DNA of 64,000 nucleotides, taken from contig CANRWW010000006.1 in NCBI GenBank assembly GCA_947643665.1, positions 1 through 64,000 of the forward strand, given 5' to 3'. Both the position numbers and the translations under genes were made by a program. Position 1 is the stretch's first letter; every line of letters begins with the position of its first letter. The stretch is from an uncultured Porphyromonadaceae bacterium. Lineage in GTDB: Bacteria > Bacteroidota > Bacteroidia > Bacteroidales > Muribaculaceae. Shown here piece after piece: positions 17,265 to 26,777 of the stretch. The notes under the pieces are model-generated. The model searched no databases, had not been told where the DNA came from, and worked only from the letters and a program-made list of their open reading frames with translations.

Positions 17265-18267
17265 ATGAAATCTAGGATATATACATTCGATTTCTTTAGG
17301 GTAATTGGCGCATTTCTGATTTTTCTTTGCCATGTAACATTATTTGATACTCATATTGGCGGGGGATTAGCTGTTGAGATGTTTTTTGTTTTGTCCGGCT
17401 TTGTGATGATGATGGGATATGGGACTGAATCATGTGGTTTTGTTGAGTTCATGAGAAAAAGATTCAAAAGATTGTATCCAGATTATTTTATTACTCTAAT
17501 ATTGGGTCTTTTGTATATGGTCTTTGTCATTGGTTTTGATTTTTGGCGCTCATTATTAAAAATTCCAGTTTATATGTGTTGCGCTCAGACTCTGACACCA
17601 TTTATAAGTGCTACAGGTTTTAATTCTCCTGGTTGGTATGTAGCGACATTGATTTGGATTTATATTGGCTTTTTCGTTTTTGAGAAATTACCCGGAATAA
17701 AATGGTTATTATTATGTGTATGTGCAGTTGTATTAGTTTGGGTAAAACCATTGGTTAATGATTCTGGATATGGTACCTGGTTATATTATTTTTCTCCATT
17801 TTCTCGTTTTGTAGATTTTTCAATTGGAATGTTGGCTGCTATAATATATAAGAAGTATCCATTAAATATTAATTCTAAATTTCTGATGACTTGTGTGGAA
17901 TTGATATCTTTAGGGGGGGGGTATGTTATGCATTGTTTACGAATCAGAGTTCCAAGTGAACTTTTATATGGGTATATTGTTGGGTATGGTTTTTTATGTG
18001 TTTAGTCAACAGAAAGGCTATATATCAGATATTATGCGTTTTAAGGTATTTGCAAATTTATCCAAATATACATATTCATTTTTTTTAATTCATTATTTGG
18101 TTATAATGACTATTACTAAGACAATGCATTTGAATCCAGGATTTACATTCTCAAATGTCCTATTGGTAATAGGAATGTTTGTAATTTCAGCCATTCTATC
18201 TGTATTATTGCATAATATTACATCAAAAAAATTGTATTTTGCTGTGTTGAAGCAGAATATAAATTGA
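17265..18267 (+). pseudogene. acyltransferase-3 (OafA-like), switched off by a G9 tract
   Basis: A membrane O-acyltransferase whose frame is broken at a G9 run (17913-17921). The first part (17265-18005 frame, TFDFFRVIGAFLIFLCHV with the family's N-terminal histidine) runs into a stop after a short wrong-frame tail. The rest continues in another frame to 18267, including the last-helix motif YSFFLIHY. Eight G (one fewer) gives one 333-aa protein of normal family length. It would add an acetyl or similar group to the polymer. The start is ATG 17265 because AAGGAGG sits 9 nt before it; the ATG at 17256 directly abuts that site. Most likely a phase-OFF gene, less likely a fixed pseudogene or sequencing error. 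Confidence 0.8.
17913..17921 (+). repeat. G9 homopolymer, out of frame
   Basis: Nine G after TCT TTA in the acyltransferase gene. With eight G the sequence reads L-G-G-G-M-L-C and continues through the downstream frame. Confidence 0.8.
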
Positions 18268-18290
18268 TCATACATTAAAGATTTGTAGTA

Positions 18291-19529
18291 GTGCGCATAC
18301 TTTGGTTTTCGGTAACCCCATCGTTGTTTAATCCATTCAGCAACAGCCATAACGGTGGCGGCTGGATAGCGTCGCTTGAGCAGATCGTAAGAAAAAACAG
18401 CGCGATAGAGCTTGGGGTGGCATTTTATTGGAGAGATGATAATGGAGTGTATGAAAATGAAGGAGTGAAATATTATACACTTCCAAATGACAATAGGAAT
18501 ATCGTCAAGAAATTTATCAAACCTGAAAATGCCAATGAAAGGATTGACAGATATTTGAAAGTCATTAACGATTTTAAACCCGATGTGATTCATATTTTCG
18601 GCAGCGAAAATGATTTCGGGCTGATCTGTGGCAAGACAGATATTCCCGTTGTGATTCATATGCAAGGTTCATTGCCTCCATATCACAATGCGCTCTTTCC
18701 GGTAGGAATGAATAAACTTGATTTTCTATTTGGACGAGGGCTGACATGGCGTCGCCGATTGATTGGCTGGCGTTCAGAAGGGGCTTTTCTCCGTAAGGCA
18801 GGGCGCGAGATTGAAATTCTAAGGAATTGCCGTTATTTTATGGGTCGTACTGCCTGGGACAACAATATCGTGCGGCTTTTTAACCCTTCGGCAGTGTATT
18901 TTCATTGTGAAGAAGCTCTCCGCGATTCGTTTATAAACGGGGATAGGGCATGGAAATATCGTGAACGCGGGAAGATGCTCATTGTGAGTGTCATTTCCAA
19001 TCCTTGGTATAAGGGTGTGGATCTTATTCTGAAGACTGCGAAATTGTTGAAAGAGAATGCGTGCTTGGAGTTCGGATGGTCCGTATATGGGGTTAATGAT
19101 ATCCGTTTCTTTGAAAATAAATATGGAATTAAAGCGCGTGATGTAAACGTGGATATCAAGGGAAGCGTCGGTAAAGAGGTACTTGTGGATGCCTTATGCG
19201 ATGCTTCATGTTATGTGCATACCAGCTACATTGATAATAGCCCGAACAGTCTGTGTGAGGCACAGTATCTTGGGGTACCCGTTCTGTCAACATATGTCGG
19301 AGGTATTCCGTCGCTGGTGAAAGATGGTAAGACTGGTATACTGTTTCCCGCAAATGATCCATATACCCTGGCTAGCCATATTATCACGATGAATAGGAAC
19401 CGTGAATTTTGCGAAAGACTAAGTAACGCAGCACGTGAAGTTGCCATCAGCCGCCATAATCCGGAATATATCGGGACGACATTGTTTAATATATATAGAG
19501 AGATATCAAGGTGCAAAAATTTGCAGTAA
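18291..19529 (+). CDS. GT4 family glycosyltransferase
   Basis: A 412-aa GT-B glycosyltransferase. From GTG 18291 the N-terminus reads RILWFSVTPSLFNPF with HNGGGWIASLEQ forming the acceptor-side loop. The C-terminal domain has LIVSVISNPWYKGVD (~225) and a donor site in TSYIDNSPNSLCEAQYLGVPVL (E ~324), typical of GT4. It is more GC-rich than the acyltransferase before it, adding to the mosaic composition of the locus. It overlaps the next acetyltransferase by 19 nt. Confidence 0.87.
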   Translation: MRILWFSVTPSLFNPFSNSHNGGGWIASLEQIVRKNSAIELGVAFYWRDDNGVYENEGVKYYTLPNDNRNIVKKFIKPENANERIDRYLKVINDFKPDVIHIFGSENDFGLICGKTDIPVVIHMQGSLPPYHNALFPVGMNKLDFLFGRGLTWRRRLIGWRSEGAFLRKAGREIEILRNCRYFMGRTAWDNNIVRLFNPSAVYFHCEEALRDSFINGDRAWKYRERGKMLIVSVISNPWYKGVDLILKTAKLLKENACLEFGWSVYGVNDIRFFENKYGIKARDVNVDIKGSVGKEVLVDALCDASCYVHTSYIDNSPNSLCEAQYLGVPVLSTYVGGIPSLVKDGKTGILFPANDPYTLASHIITMNRNREFCERLSNAAREVAISRHNPEYIGTTLFNIYREISRCKNLQ

Positions 19530-20158
19530 CGTTATTTCAAATTATTGGAAAGATTTGTGGGATGTTATTTTCCCCTTTTTGCGGACATAGGTTTGATTTC
19601 TTACGGTATGTTTTCAGCTATTCATATGTTACCGCGTTGTATTCCTCCCGTTTTAAATCATTTGGTCATGATTCTAAGTTAGTTGGTGCGCCAGATGAGC
19701 TTCGTTTGTCAGAAAATATTTCAGTAGGTAATTTTAGCCGGTTAGGTCGGCACTTGCTGCTTCGATGTTATAAAGTTTCAGATGTAGTCCCTGAAATTGC
19801 AATAGGCACTCAAGTGAACATAGGGGATTATTCAACATTGTCTTGTTGCAATAAAATCGTGATTTGCGATGGCGTGCGGCTTGGGCGTATGGTAATGATT
19901 ACAGATAATGCACATGGGCATACTGATACAATTGAAGAACTTCATCAATCACCGATTGATAGGCCGTTAGTTTCAAAAGGTCCTGTGTATATAGAAAAAA
20001 ATGTCTGGATAGGAGAAAAAGCTACAATTTTGCCAGGAGTAACCATTGGTGAGGGGACTATTATTGCTGCAAATGCGGTAGTTACTCATTCGGTTCCCCC
20101 GTTTTCTATCGCAGCAGGTTGCCCGGCGAAAATAGTTCGAACTTTCTCTGTTAAGTAG
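19511..20158 (+). CDS. hexapeptide-repeat (LbH) acetyltransferase
   Basis: A 215-aa left-handed beta-helix acyltransferase of the WcaF/NodL/CapG type. The C-terminal half shows hexapeptide repeats (IGTQVNIGDYSTL, VYIEKNVWIGEKATILPGV, IGEGTIIAANAVV) and the catalytic-type histidine in ITDNAHGHTD (~137-139). It would use acetyl-CoA to O- or N-acetylate a sugar in the cytoplasm. The GTG start overlaps the preceding glycosyltransferase by 19 nt, which suggests it acts on the sugar that enzyme transfers. Confidence 0.87.
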   Translation: MQKFAVTLFQIIGKICGMLFSPFCGHRFDFLRYVFSYSYVTALYSSRFKSFGHDSKLVGAPDELRLSENISVGNFSRLGRHLLLRCYKVSDVVPEIAIGTQVNIGDYSTLSCCNKIVICDGVRLGRMVMITDNAHGHTDTIEELHQSPIDRPLVSKGPVYIEKNVWIGEKATILPGVTIGEGTIIAANAVVTHSVPPFSIAAGCPAKIVRTFSVK

Positions 20159-20175
20159 TTTTAAGCATCATTGTT

Positions 20176-21303
20176 ATGAAAATAATACCACTATATTTGC
20201 CTCAGTTCCATACATTTCCGGAAAATGACCAGTGGTGGGGCAAAGGATTTACTGAATGGTCCAATGTTAAGGGGGCAAATCCCCTTTTTGATGGACACAA
20301 TCAGCCACGTGTACCGTTGGGTGGCAATTATTATGATCTGAGCCAACTTGAGACACTTAAATGGCAGTGTAAGCTGGCAAAACAGTATGGTATATATGGA
20401 TTCTGTATGTACCATTATTGGTTCAACGGTCATTTGCTCATGGAGAAACCTATGGAGATGTTGTTGGCTCATCCTGAAATTGACATAAAATATTGTATTT
20501 CCTGGGCCAATCATGATTGGACTGATGCCTGGAAGGCTTCAGATCGCCCTCCACGTGTCCTTATATCCCATGATTTTGACGATGAACAGGATTGGGTAAA
20601 CCATTTCAATTATATGTTGCCATTTTTCAAGGATAAGCGGTATATGAGTGAAAACAATAAACCGCTGTTGGTGATATATATTCCCAATTTGATCCGTAAA
20701 TTATCCAAAATGCTTGATTTATGGACTCGTATGGCTCGTGAGGCAGGATTTGATGGACTGACTTATATATATCAGAGTGCGGCATCTAGTTTCGATCATT
20801 CATGGGATCACACTCTGTTTGATTATGGTGTTGAGATGAACCCCGGGTATGCAAATATGGCATTCCAGCAAAGAAGGAGTTTTGGCTTGTTTCCACGCCT
20901 AATGAAATATAGCAGGGAGATAAAGCGCCGGCTTGGTATCAAACGTAGTCTGGTACCGGTCTCAAAGCCCAAAGAAGTCGGCCATATAGATTATGATGCA
21001 GTATGGCAAAATATACTCCGTTTGCGTCCGGCAAGTGAAAGGCCCCGAATGATTCCATGTGCGTTTACCGACTGGGATAATACGCCACGCCACAAAGAAC
21101 GGGGATATGTATATGATGGCGTTTCTCCTGAAAAATTCAAGAAATATTTCCAGCAGTTGATCCGGAATACAAAACAATATTATAGTACTGACATGGTATT
21201 TGTTTTTGCTTGGAATGAATGGGCTGAGGGGGGATATCTTGAGCCTGATGAAAAAAATGGTTACGCATTTCTTGAGGCTATCAGAGACTCTATTGAATTA
21301 TGA
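20176..21303 (+). CDS. WbsX-family (GH99-like) glycosyltransferase
   Basis: A 375-aa protein of the WbsX family common in O-antigen and capsule loci. Conserved landmarks are IPLYLPQFHTFPEND at the N-terminus, WWGKGFTEW, YGIYGFCMYHYWFNGHLL (~75-92), WANHDWTDAW and the C-terminal FAWNEWAEGGYLEPD (~344-358). Its fold resembles GH99-type glycosidases, but the family occurs within polymer synthesis clusters, where it is thought to transfer or process sugars. A G6 run (21228-21233) encodes part of the conserved E-G-G-Y motif. It overlaps the polymerase gene by 4 nt. Confidence 0.87.
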   Translation: MKIIPLYLPQFHTFPENDQWWGKGFTEWSNVKGANPLFDGHNQPRVPLGGNYYDLSQLETLKWQCKLAKQYGIYGFCMYHYWFNGHLLMEKPMEMLLAHPEIDIKYCISWANHDWTDAWKASDRPPRVLISHDFDDEQDWVNHFNYMLPFFKDKRYMSENNKPLLVIYIPNLIRKLSKMLDLWTRMAREAGFDGLTYIYQSAASSFDHSWDHTLFDYGVEMNPGYANMAFQQRRSFGLFPRLMKYSREIKRRLGIKRSLVPVSKPKEVGHIDYDAVWQNILRLRPASERPRMIPCAFTDWDNTPRHKERGYVYDGVSPEKFKKYFQQLIRNTKQYYSTDMVFVFAWNEWAEGGYLEPDEKNGYAFLEAIRDSIEL

Positions 21304-22463
21304 GGTTGCCACGTGTAAACGAGTTGTTTGAAGATCGCAATCTTGCGACTTTCATGCTCGTATTTATGAGTGTACAGTTTATTTTTATTGAAGGTATGAC
21401 AATAAGCATACCTAAAGTAGCCTTTATGGCTATTATGCCGGTTGTGTTTCTTGTCAAATTTCCTTATCCTACCAAGGCGCTTCTTTATGGTTTTGCCTAT
21501 CTGCTTGTGACGATGATGATGTGTGAGATTAACGGCTCTATAAGTCGTTATTCTACATTTATCTATACTGCTCTTTTTTTGTTTACATTTACTGTTTATT
21601 ATAATCTCGTTTGGATTAAAGAATGCTTCACGCTAAGATATTTTCTTAATTTGGTAAAATGGGTGATTCTGGGGTATACCATATGCCTGGTGTTGCAGCA
21701 GGGATGTATTCTTGTCGGAATAAGAAATTTTCCGTTAATCAATCTTGTAGGTGGTAGTTATTATGCGTTTAACCATCTAAATACACTTGCAATAGAGCCA
21801 TCTCATGCAGCGCGTATAATGACGGTTTTCTTTTATGCCTTTCTCAAATGTACCGAGTATGCAAATGGGCAACCGATGAGCATAAAAGAATTATATCAGG
21901 AATATAAATGGGTCATCATCTCATTTATATATTTTATGATTTTTATTGGCAGCGGAACGGCAATGGTTGGACTGGCAGTCATATCTCTTTATTTTGTAAA
22001 AAGGAAATATGCTTTTTTTATATTACTTGCCGGTTTTCTGTTTTATATAATGTCGCCTTATATAGATTATGAACCGTATAACCGCGCCGTTGCTACTTTG
22101 AATGCTGCGATGACTGGCGATACGGAAGAAGTTATAAAAGCAGACCATAGTGCTTCGTCGCGTGTTAATATTATCATTGATACGTTTACAAAGACAGATC
22201 TTGCGGATTCGCAGACATGGATAGGGCATGGAATGGATGCGGAAAGAGATTCATCTATAAATATGGCAATATATGACTATGGTATGATTTCTTATCTTAC
22301 TAAAATTGCCTTCTTTATAACGTGTTGCTTTACAAGTGTTTTCTCGCTTGAGACATTGATGTTTGTCTTGTTGTTTGGAATGAATATTGGCAATGTCGCA
22401 TATGGTTGGGCTGCATTGATGGCTTTCACAACACTGAAATATTTTAGGAGAATTTCAGAATAA
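21300..22463 (+). CDS. wzy: Wzy-like O-antigen/capsule polymerase
   Basis: A 387-aa polytopic membrane protein with about ten hydrophobic segments and a long central periplasmic loop (about residues 255-310, TLNAAMTGDTEEV to DTFTKTDLAD). This is the typical Wzy/ligase-superfamily architecture; such proteins share little sequence. It follows WbsX by overlap and is the only polymerase candidate between the flippase and the rml genes, so it probably polymerises flipped repeat units in the periplasm. The assignment rests on topology and context more than on conserved residues. Confidence 0.75.
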   Translation: MRLPRVNELFEDRNLATFMLVFMSVQFIFIEGMTISIPKVAFMAIMPVVFLVKFPYPTKALLYGFAYLLVTMMMCEINGSISRYSTFIYTALFLFTFTVYYNLVWIKECFTLRYFLNLVKWVILGYTICLVLQQGCILVGIRNFPLINLVGGSYYAFNHLNTLAIEPSHAARIMTVFFYAFLKCTEYANGQPMSIKELYQEYKWVIISFIYFMIFIGSGTAMVGLAVISLYFVKRKYAFFILLAGFLFYIMSPYIDYEPYNRAVATLNAAMTGDTEEVIKADHSASSRVNIIIDTFTKTDLADSQTWIGHGMDAERDSSINMAIYDYGMISYLTKIAFFITCCFTSVFSLETLMFVLLFGMNIGNVAYGWAALMAFTTLKYFRRISE

Positions 22464-22557
22464 TAGCCAATTTTTGCTTTTATTGATTTCTGGTAACAGA
22501 ACTGGTTGTTTTGTTTGCATTCCTCATTAAAGTATAAATAGATTTATTGCTAAATGT

Positions 22558-23502
22558 ATGAAAATTAGCAGATTGAGTTTCTTCCTGCATTTTTGTCGGC
22601 GGTTTGGCATAAGAACTTCAATTGGGTATATATTAATGCCTTATCTTTACAAACGCAAAGCTTTGCCTGCCAAGCATCGTGCAGTAAAAAATTATTTATA
22701 TAGTTGGGCTAAAAAGTATATTGATTTCAATAATATTGAAAACAATATAGAACAGAAATTGAATACACCTGTTTTTCTGGAAAATCCAATATGGTATTGT
22801 TGGCTTCAGGGAGAGAAAGATATGCCACCAGTTATAAAACTATGTTATGATTCTGTTAAGAGAATGGCTGGTGAACGCAGGGTTGAGCTAGTGACATTTG
22901 ATAATGTAAAACATTTTGTTGATGTCCCACAGACAATTAAACAAAAATTATCTGATGGTGAGCTTTCATTTACTCATTATGCAGATTATTTGCGTATTTT
23001 GTTATTGAAAACTCATGGTGGACTTTGGATTGATGCTTCAATATATGTTACACAGCCAATAGATTTTAAAGAATGTGAGGGTGCGATTTATACTTTGAAA
23101 TCCCATAAAGTCAACGATGTATTTGTTTCTGACTATCGTTGGACAGTAAGTCTGTTGGGGTGTGCGCGTGGCAATTTATTATTTTCTAAACTGGAATTGC
23201 TAATGCGAAAATATATTGAGGATCATGATGGGTTTATAGATTTTTTTCTCTTTGATTATCTTATAAGCGTCCTTTATGATAATATCCCAAGTATAAAAAA
23301 GATGATTGATGAAGTCGTCTATAGTAATGAGGAATTTTATGGACTGCATGGTCTTATGAACAAGCCTTTCAATAAATGTACATGGGATAAATTAAGTGGA
23401 AACCAAGGATTTCATAAATTAAGCTGGAAGTCAAATTATTTATTGGAAACTCCTGGTGGAGAACAAACGTTTTTTTCGCATCTGTTAGATATAAATGACT
23501 GA
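22558..23502 (+). CDS. Caps_synth/GT32-like capsular glycosyltransferase
   Basis: A 314-aa protein of the capsular polysaccharide synthesis family related to GT32. It has NPIWYCWLQGEKDMPPVIK (~81-99) and the donor-binding DxD region in HYADYLRILLLKTHGGLWIDASIY (two segments, ~140-163; D-A-S in place of D-x-D). It transfers a sugar to the growing repeat unit. It starts 94 nt after the polymerase and overlaps the next GT2 gene by 8 nt. It is AT-rich like its neighbours. Confidence 0.83.
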   Translation: MKISRLSFFLHFCRRFGIRTSIGYILMPYLYKRKALPAKHRAVKNYLYSWAKKYIDFNNIENNIEQKLNTPVFLENPIWYCWLQGEKDMPPVIKLCYDSVKRMAGERRVELVTFDNVKHFVDVPQTIKQKLSDGELSFTHYADYLRILLLKTHGGLWIDASIYVTQPIDFKECEGAIYTLKSHKVNDVFVSDYRWTVSLLGCARGNLLFSKLELLMRKYIEDHDGFIDFFLFDYLISVLYDNIPSIKKMIDEVVYSNEEFYGLHGLMNKPFNKCTWDKLSGNQGFHKLSWKSNYLLETPGGEQTFFSHLLDIND

Positions 23503-24475
23503 ATACCCTGCTATTTCTGTGGTTATGCCAGCTTATAATGCTGGGCAATACATAGCAAAATCTATAGATAGCATATTATCTCAGGATTTTCGGGATTTTG
23601 AGCTTATAATTGTAGATGATTGCTCAATGGATAATACAACTGATATTGTATTATCTTATAAAGATAGCCGTATAAAACTTATAAAAACAGATTGTAATAC
23701 CGGATCTGCTAAATTACCACGAGAAATAGCTGTAGAACAAGCATGTGCGCCATATATTTGTTGGATTGATTCTGATGATACTGTTGATCCTGATTATCTT
23801 TCTTCGCTTTTAGATAGAAAAATCAAAACTGGAGCCAATATCGTATGCAGTTGTATGTTTGCTGAATGTGGTAGTGGGCAAAAGTATACTCTTCCTGATA
23901 AGAATTTCGACTATGGAATGATTATTAGTGGACGTGATGCATTGATTATGACTTTGGATTTCCCATGGCGTATAAACTTGAATGGGTGGTTGTGCGACAA
24001 ATGGCTTTGGACAGCTATTTCTACATTTAAGAGCATGTCAATAAATCATATGGATGCTGATGACTTTTCTGCTCGTGAAATTCTTTTTAATGCTGAAAAA
24101 GTAGCTTTTTGCACAGCTGCTTATCATTATAGATTGCATCCTGAAGCAATTACGAAAAAGATCTCACCAAAAAAATTTGAATCTGTAATTACAGACCGAC
24201 TGGTTCTTGAGTATCTTGAACAAAATTACCCCCCCGCAGTTAGATTTATTAAAAAGTCTTTATGCAAGCGTATGATTGCTTTGATGAGAATATATGTGGT
24301 AAATAGTGGCAGTCTTAAATTGAGTGATAGATTGAAATCTAAAAAGTTACTTAATCAATACTTTTCTAAAATTAGTTTTTCTGAGATATGGTCTGCTGCC
24401 ATACCTTTGAAATTAAAAATACTTCTATCTTTACCATTTAGCCTTTCATTAGCGATTGTTAAGTCGGTTAATTAG
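23495..24475 (+). CDS. GT2 family glycosyltransferase
   Basis: A 326-aa GT-A glycosyltransferase: ISVVMPAYNAGQYIAKSIDS at the N-terminus, VDDCSMDNT (~41-49) and the DxD region CWIDSDDTVDPDY (~89-101). A C7 run (24229-24235) encodes N-Y-P-P-A, so a length change would truncate the C-terminal quarter while leaving the catalytic domain. It overlaps the previous gene by 8 nt; about 70 nt separate it from the broken acyltransferase. Confidence 0.88.
   Translation: MTEYPAISVVMPAYNAGQYIAKSIDSILSQDFRDFELIIVDDCSMDNTTDIVLSYKDSRIKLIKTDCNTGSAKLPREIAVEQACAPYICWIDSDDTVDPDYLSSLLDRKIKTGANIVCSCMFAECGSGQKYTLPDKNFDYGMIISGRDALIMTLDFPWRINLNGWLCDKWLWTAISTFKSMSINHMDADDFSAREILFNAEKVAFCTAAYHYRLHPEAITKKISPKKFESVITDRLVLEYLEQNYPPAVRFIKKSLCKRMIALMRIYVVNSGSLKLSDRLKSKKLLNQYFSKISFSEIWSAAIPLKLKILLSLPFSLSLAIVKSVN
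24229..24235 (+). repeat. C7 homopolymer in GT2 gene
   Basis: Seven C in the codons for Y-P-P-A, in frame as sequenced. It is the only long tract with C on the coding strand. Confidence 0.55.
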
Positions 24476-24544
24476 GTTCGTGTCTTTAAAATGGCAAGGT
24501 ATGCTTACCATTTCATTGATATGGGTTGATAAATTAATTATTTT

Positions 24545-25659
24545 ATGCGTATGGGCACATATTATTCAAGTATAGATAGGACTGGCGATTCGTTACAATC
24601 TAAGGTGATTTCATTTCTCCGATTCCCTCTTATTGTAGCTGTAGTGCTTATACACACAGAGCCACACAGTGTTATTGCAGGGAGCAATGAAGTTGTAGGT
24701 TCCCAGCATTATGGCATTTACAATATGATATTCATGCTTATAAGCAATATCTTTGCAAATGTTGCTGTTCCACTATTCTTTTTCATATCAGGATTTTTGT
24801 TTTTTAATAAGGGGGGGTATTTACACTTACTACTTATTTGAAAAAGATAAGGAAAAGAGCTAAATCGTTATTGGTGCCATATATAATATGGAATATTATA
24901 GTTTACCTGATATTACTGTTATGGCAGACTTTCTGGCCAGGAAGTTCCAGTGGTAGTAAACTGGTCATAAATTATAGTTTTGTTGAATGGCTTAGAATTT
25001 TTTGGGATATTAGAAGTGGCTTTTACCCTTTGTGTGCCCAGTTCTGGTTTTTGCGGGATTTAATGGTTGTGATGATTTTATCACCTGTAGTATATTTATT
25101 GGTAAAGCTATTAAAACAGTATTTTTTATGTATTTTAGGGATACTATGGTTTACAAACACTTGGTTTGATATAACGGGGCTTAGTATTGCGGCAATCTTC
25201 TTTTTCTCATGCGGTTCTTATTTTGGAATTATGAAGAAAAATTTTGTCAAGATTCTGAGGCCATTGATGAAATTATCTGTAATTATATATCCGATAGTAT
25301 GTTTGACAATCCTTTATTTTCGTTCAGAGCCTGCTGTTGTAAAATATTTGTTGTCTTTAAGTACCCTGATCGGAATGATTTTAGCGATTACAATATCGGC
25401 ATATTATATTTCTAGGGGGAAATGGTCTGTAAATAATTTTCTTTCTGAGAGCAGCTTCTTTATTTACGCTTATCATCAGATAATACTGGCATTAGTAGTG
25501 AAAATTGCCGTAAAAACTTTTTATCCCATGTCTGACTTCGGTCTTTTGGTAGTATATATTATTTCCCCGATATTGATTATTTGTTTTGGCTTAGGTCTTT
25601 ATTATGTTTTGAGGCATTATTTGCCACGTTTTACCAGCATTATTACTGGTGGCCGTTAA
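24545..25659 (+). pseudogene. second acyltransferase-3 gene, switched off by a G7 tract
   Basis: A second AcylT-3 membrane acyltransferase broken at a G run (24811-24817). The first frame (FLRFPLIVAVVLIHTEPH, with the N-terminal His-bearing helix, to GFLFFNKGG) stops at 24841. The rest of the protein (KKIRKRAKSLLVPYIIWN through the last helices, FFIYAYHQ) is open from 24838 in the +1 frame. One extra G (G8) joins them into one 371-aa protein of ordinary length, without any in-frame stop. As sequenced, only a ~98-aa fragment and, if reinitiated, a helix-rich C-terminal part would be made. Probably phase-OFF. Confidence 0.8.
24811..24817 (+). repeat. G7 homopolymer, out of frame
   Basis: Seven G after AAT AA in the second acyltransferase. 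With eight G the reading becomes N-K-G-G-V-F-T-L-T-T-Y-L-K-K and runs on to 25659. Confidence 0.8.
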
Positions 25660-25791
25660 TTTTGTTGCCATTATATAGTGGATTTAGGAACTGATTTAAG
25701 AATATAATTTTTATAGTCCGCATAATTGTGGCTTATATGAATTAGCATGCCAATAAGTATTAAGTTTTGGTATGTAATTATATGCAGCTAA

Positions 25792-26772
25792 ATGAAAATA
25801 TCTATAATAATACCGGTTTATAATGTAGAGAATTACATTCAGAAATGTCTTGAATCGGTTTTTGTCCAAGCATATACAAATATTGAGGTAATTCTGGTAG
25901 ATGATGCATCTCCAGACAGAAGCATCCCCTTGGCACAGGAATTGATCCATAAAAACAATCGGTGTGATATGTTCCGTATCATTACCCATGAGATAAACAA
26001 GGGGTTGTCTGCGGCGCGTAACAGCGGTGTTGCTGTTGCAACGGGAGATTATGTATATTTTTTAGATAGTGATGATGAGCTGTTTGATGAGAAATCTATT
26101 GCAGTTCTTGCTGAGAATGCCTCTAAATCCAATGCAGATGTTGTTATTGGCAATTATATGGGGGTTAAGTCAGATTCTTCTTACGTATCAAAATATAATA
26201 AGGATCGCATATTGACTGGCGACAATTTAATCTCCTCTTTTGTGAAAGGTGATGTGACGATAACAGCTTGGAATAAGTTGGTTAAAAGATCGCTTTTTGC
26301 AAATGGAAGATTATCATTCAAGGAAGGGATTTTAAATGAAGATGAATTATTCTCATATCAGCTTCTTTTTTTGAATCCTCTAGTGTCAATGATCGGTGCG
26401 ACAACATATAAATATAATATTCGCCCAGGCTCAATAATGACTACCGCCAACTATAACAGGCTGCTTTCACCGGTGATTGTATATGAAGAAGTTGTGAAAA
26501 GTTATAAGGCAATTGATGGTGATAATGCCATGATGCTTGTTAACCTGGATCATTTTGCTTTTAAGAGATATGTGGATATTATGCGTTCATCAGTGGAAAC
26601 GACAGTAAAACGGTCACTTTACCGTCGGTTACGCGCTGCTCAGCGTTCAATATCCGGCATAGGAAAAATGAGATATATTTATAATTCACATTTGTACATG
26701 CCGAAAGCGATCGGTTTTAAGGTAGTATCAATTGTGGCTAATTTTTATGCCAAATCCCGAAATCTTAATTGA
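25792..26772 (+). CDS. GT2 family glycosyltransferase
   Basis: A 326-aa GT-A enzyme: ISIIIPVYNVENYIQKCLES at the N-terminus, VDDASPDRS (~39-47), the GLSAARNSG donor loop and FLDSDDEL (~95-102). The C-terminal basic, aromatic helices probably associate with the membrane. It is preceded by about 130 nt without a gene and followed after 5 nt by a GT4 gene. No homopolymer tract is present. Confidence 0.88.
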   Translation: MKISIIIPVYNVENYIQKCLESVFVQAYTNIEVILVDDASPDRSIPLAQELIHKNNRCDMFRIITHEINKGLSAARNSGVAVATGDYVYFLDSDDELFDEKSIAVLAENASKSNADVVIGNYMGVKSDSSYVSKYNKDRILTGDNLISSFVKGDVTITAWNKLVKRSLFANGRLSFKEGILNEDELFSYQLLFLNPLVSMIGATTYKYNIRPGSIMTTANYNRLLSPVIVYEEVVKSYKAIDGDNAMMLVNLDHFAFKRYVDIMRSSVETTVKRSLYRRLRAAQRSISGIGKMRYIYNSHLYMPKAIGFKVVSIVANFYAKSRNLN

Positions 26773-26777
26773 CAGAA

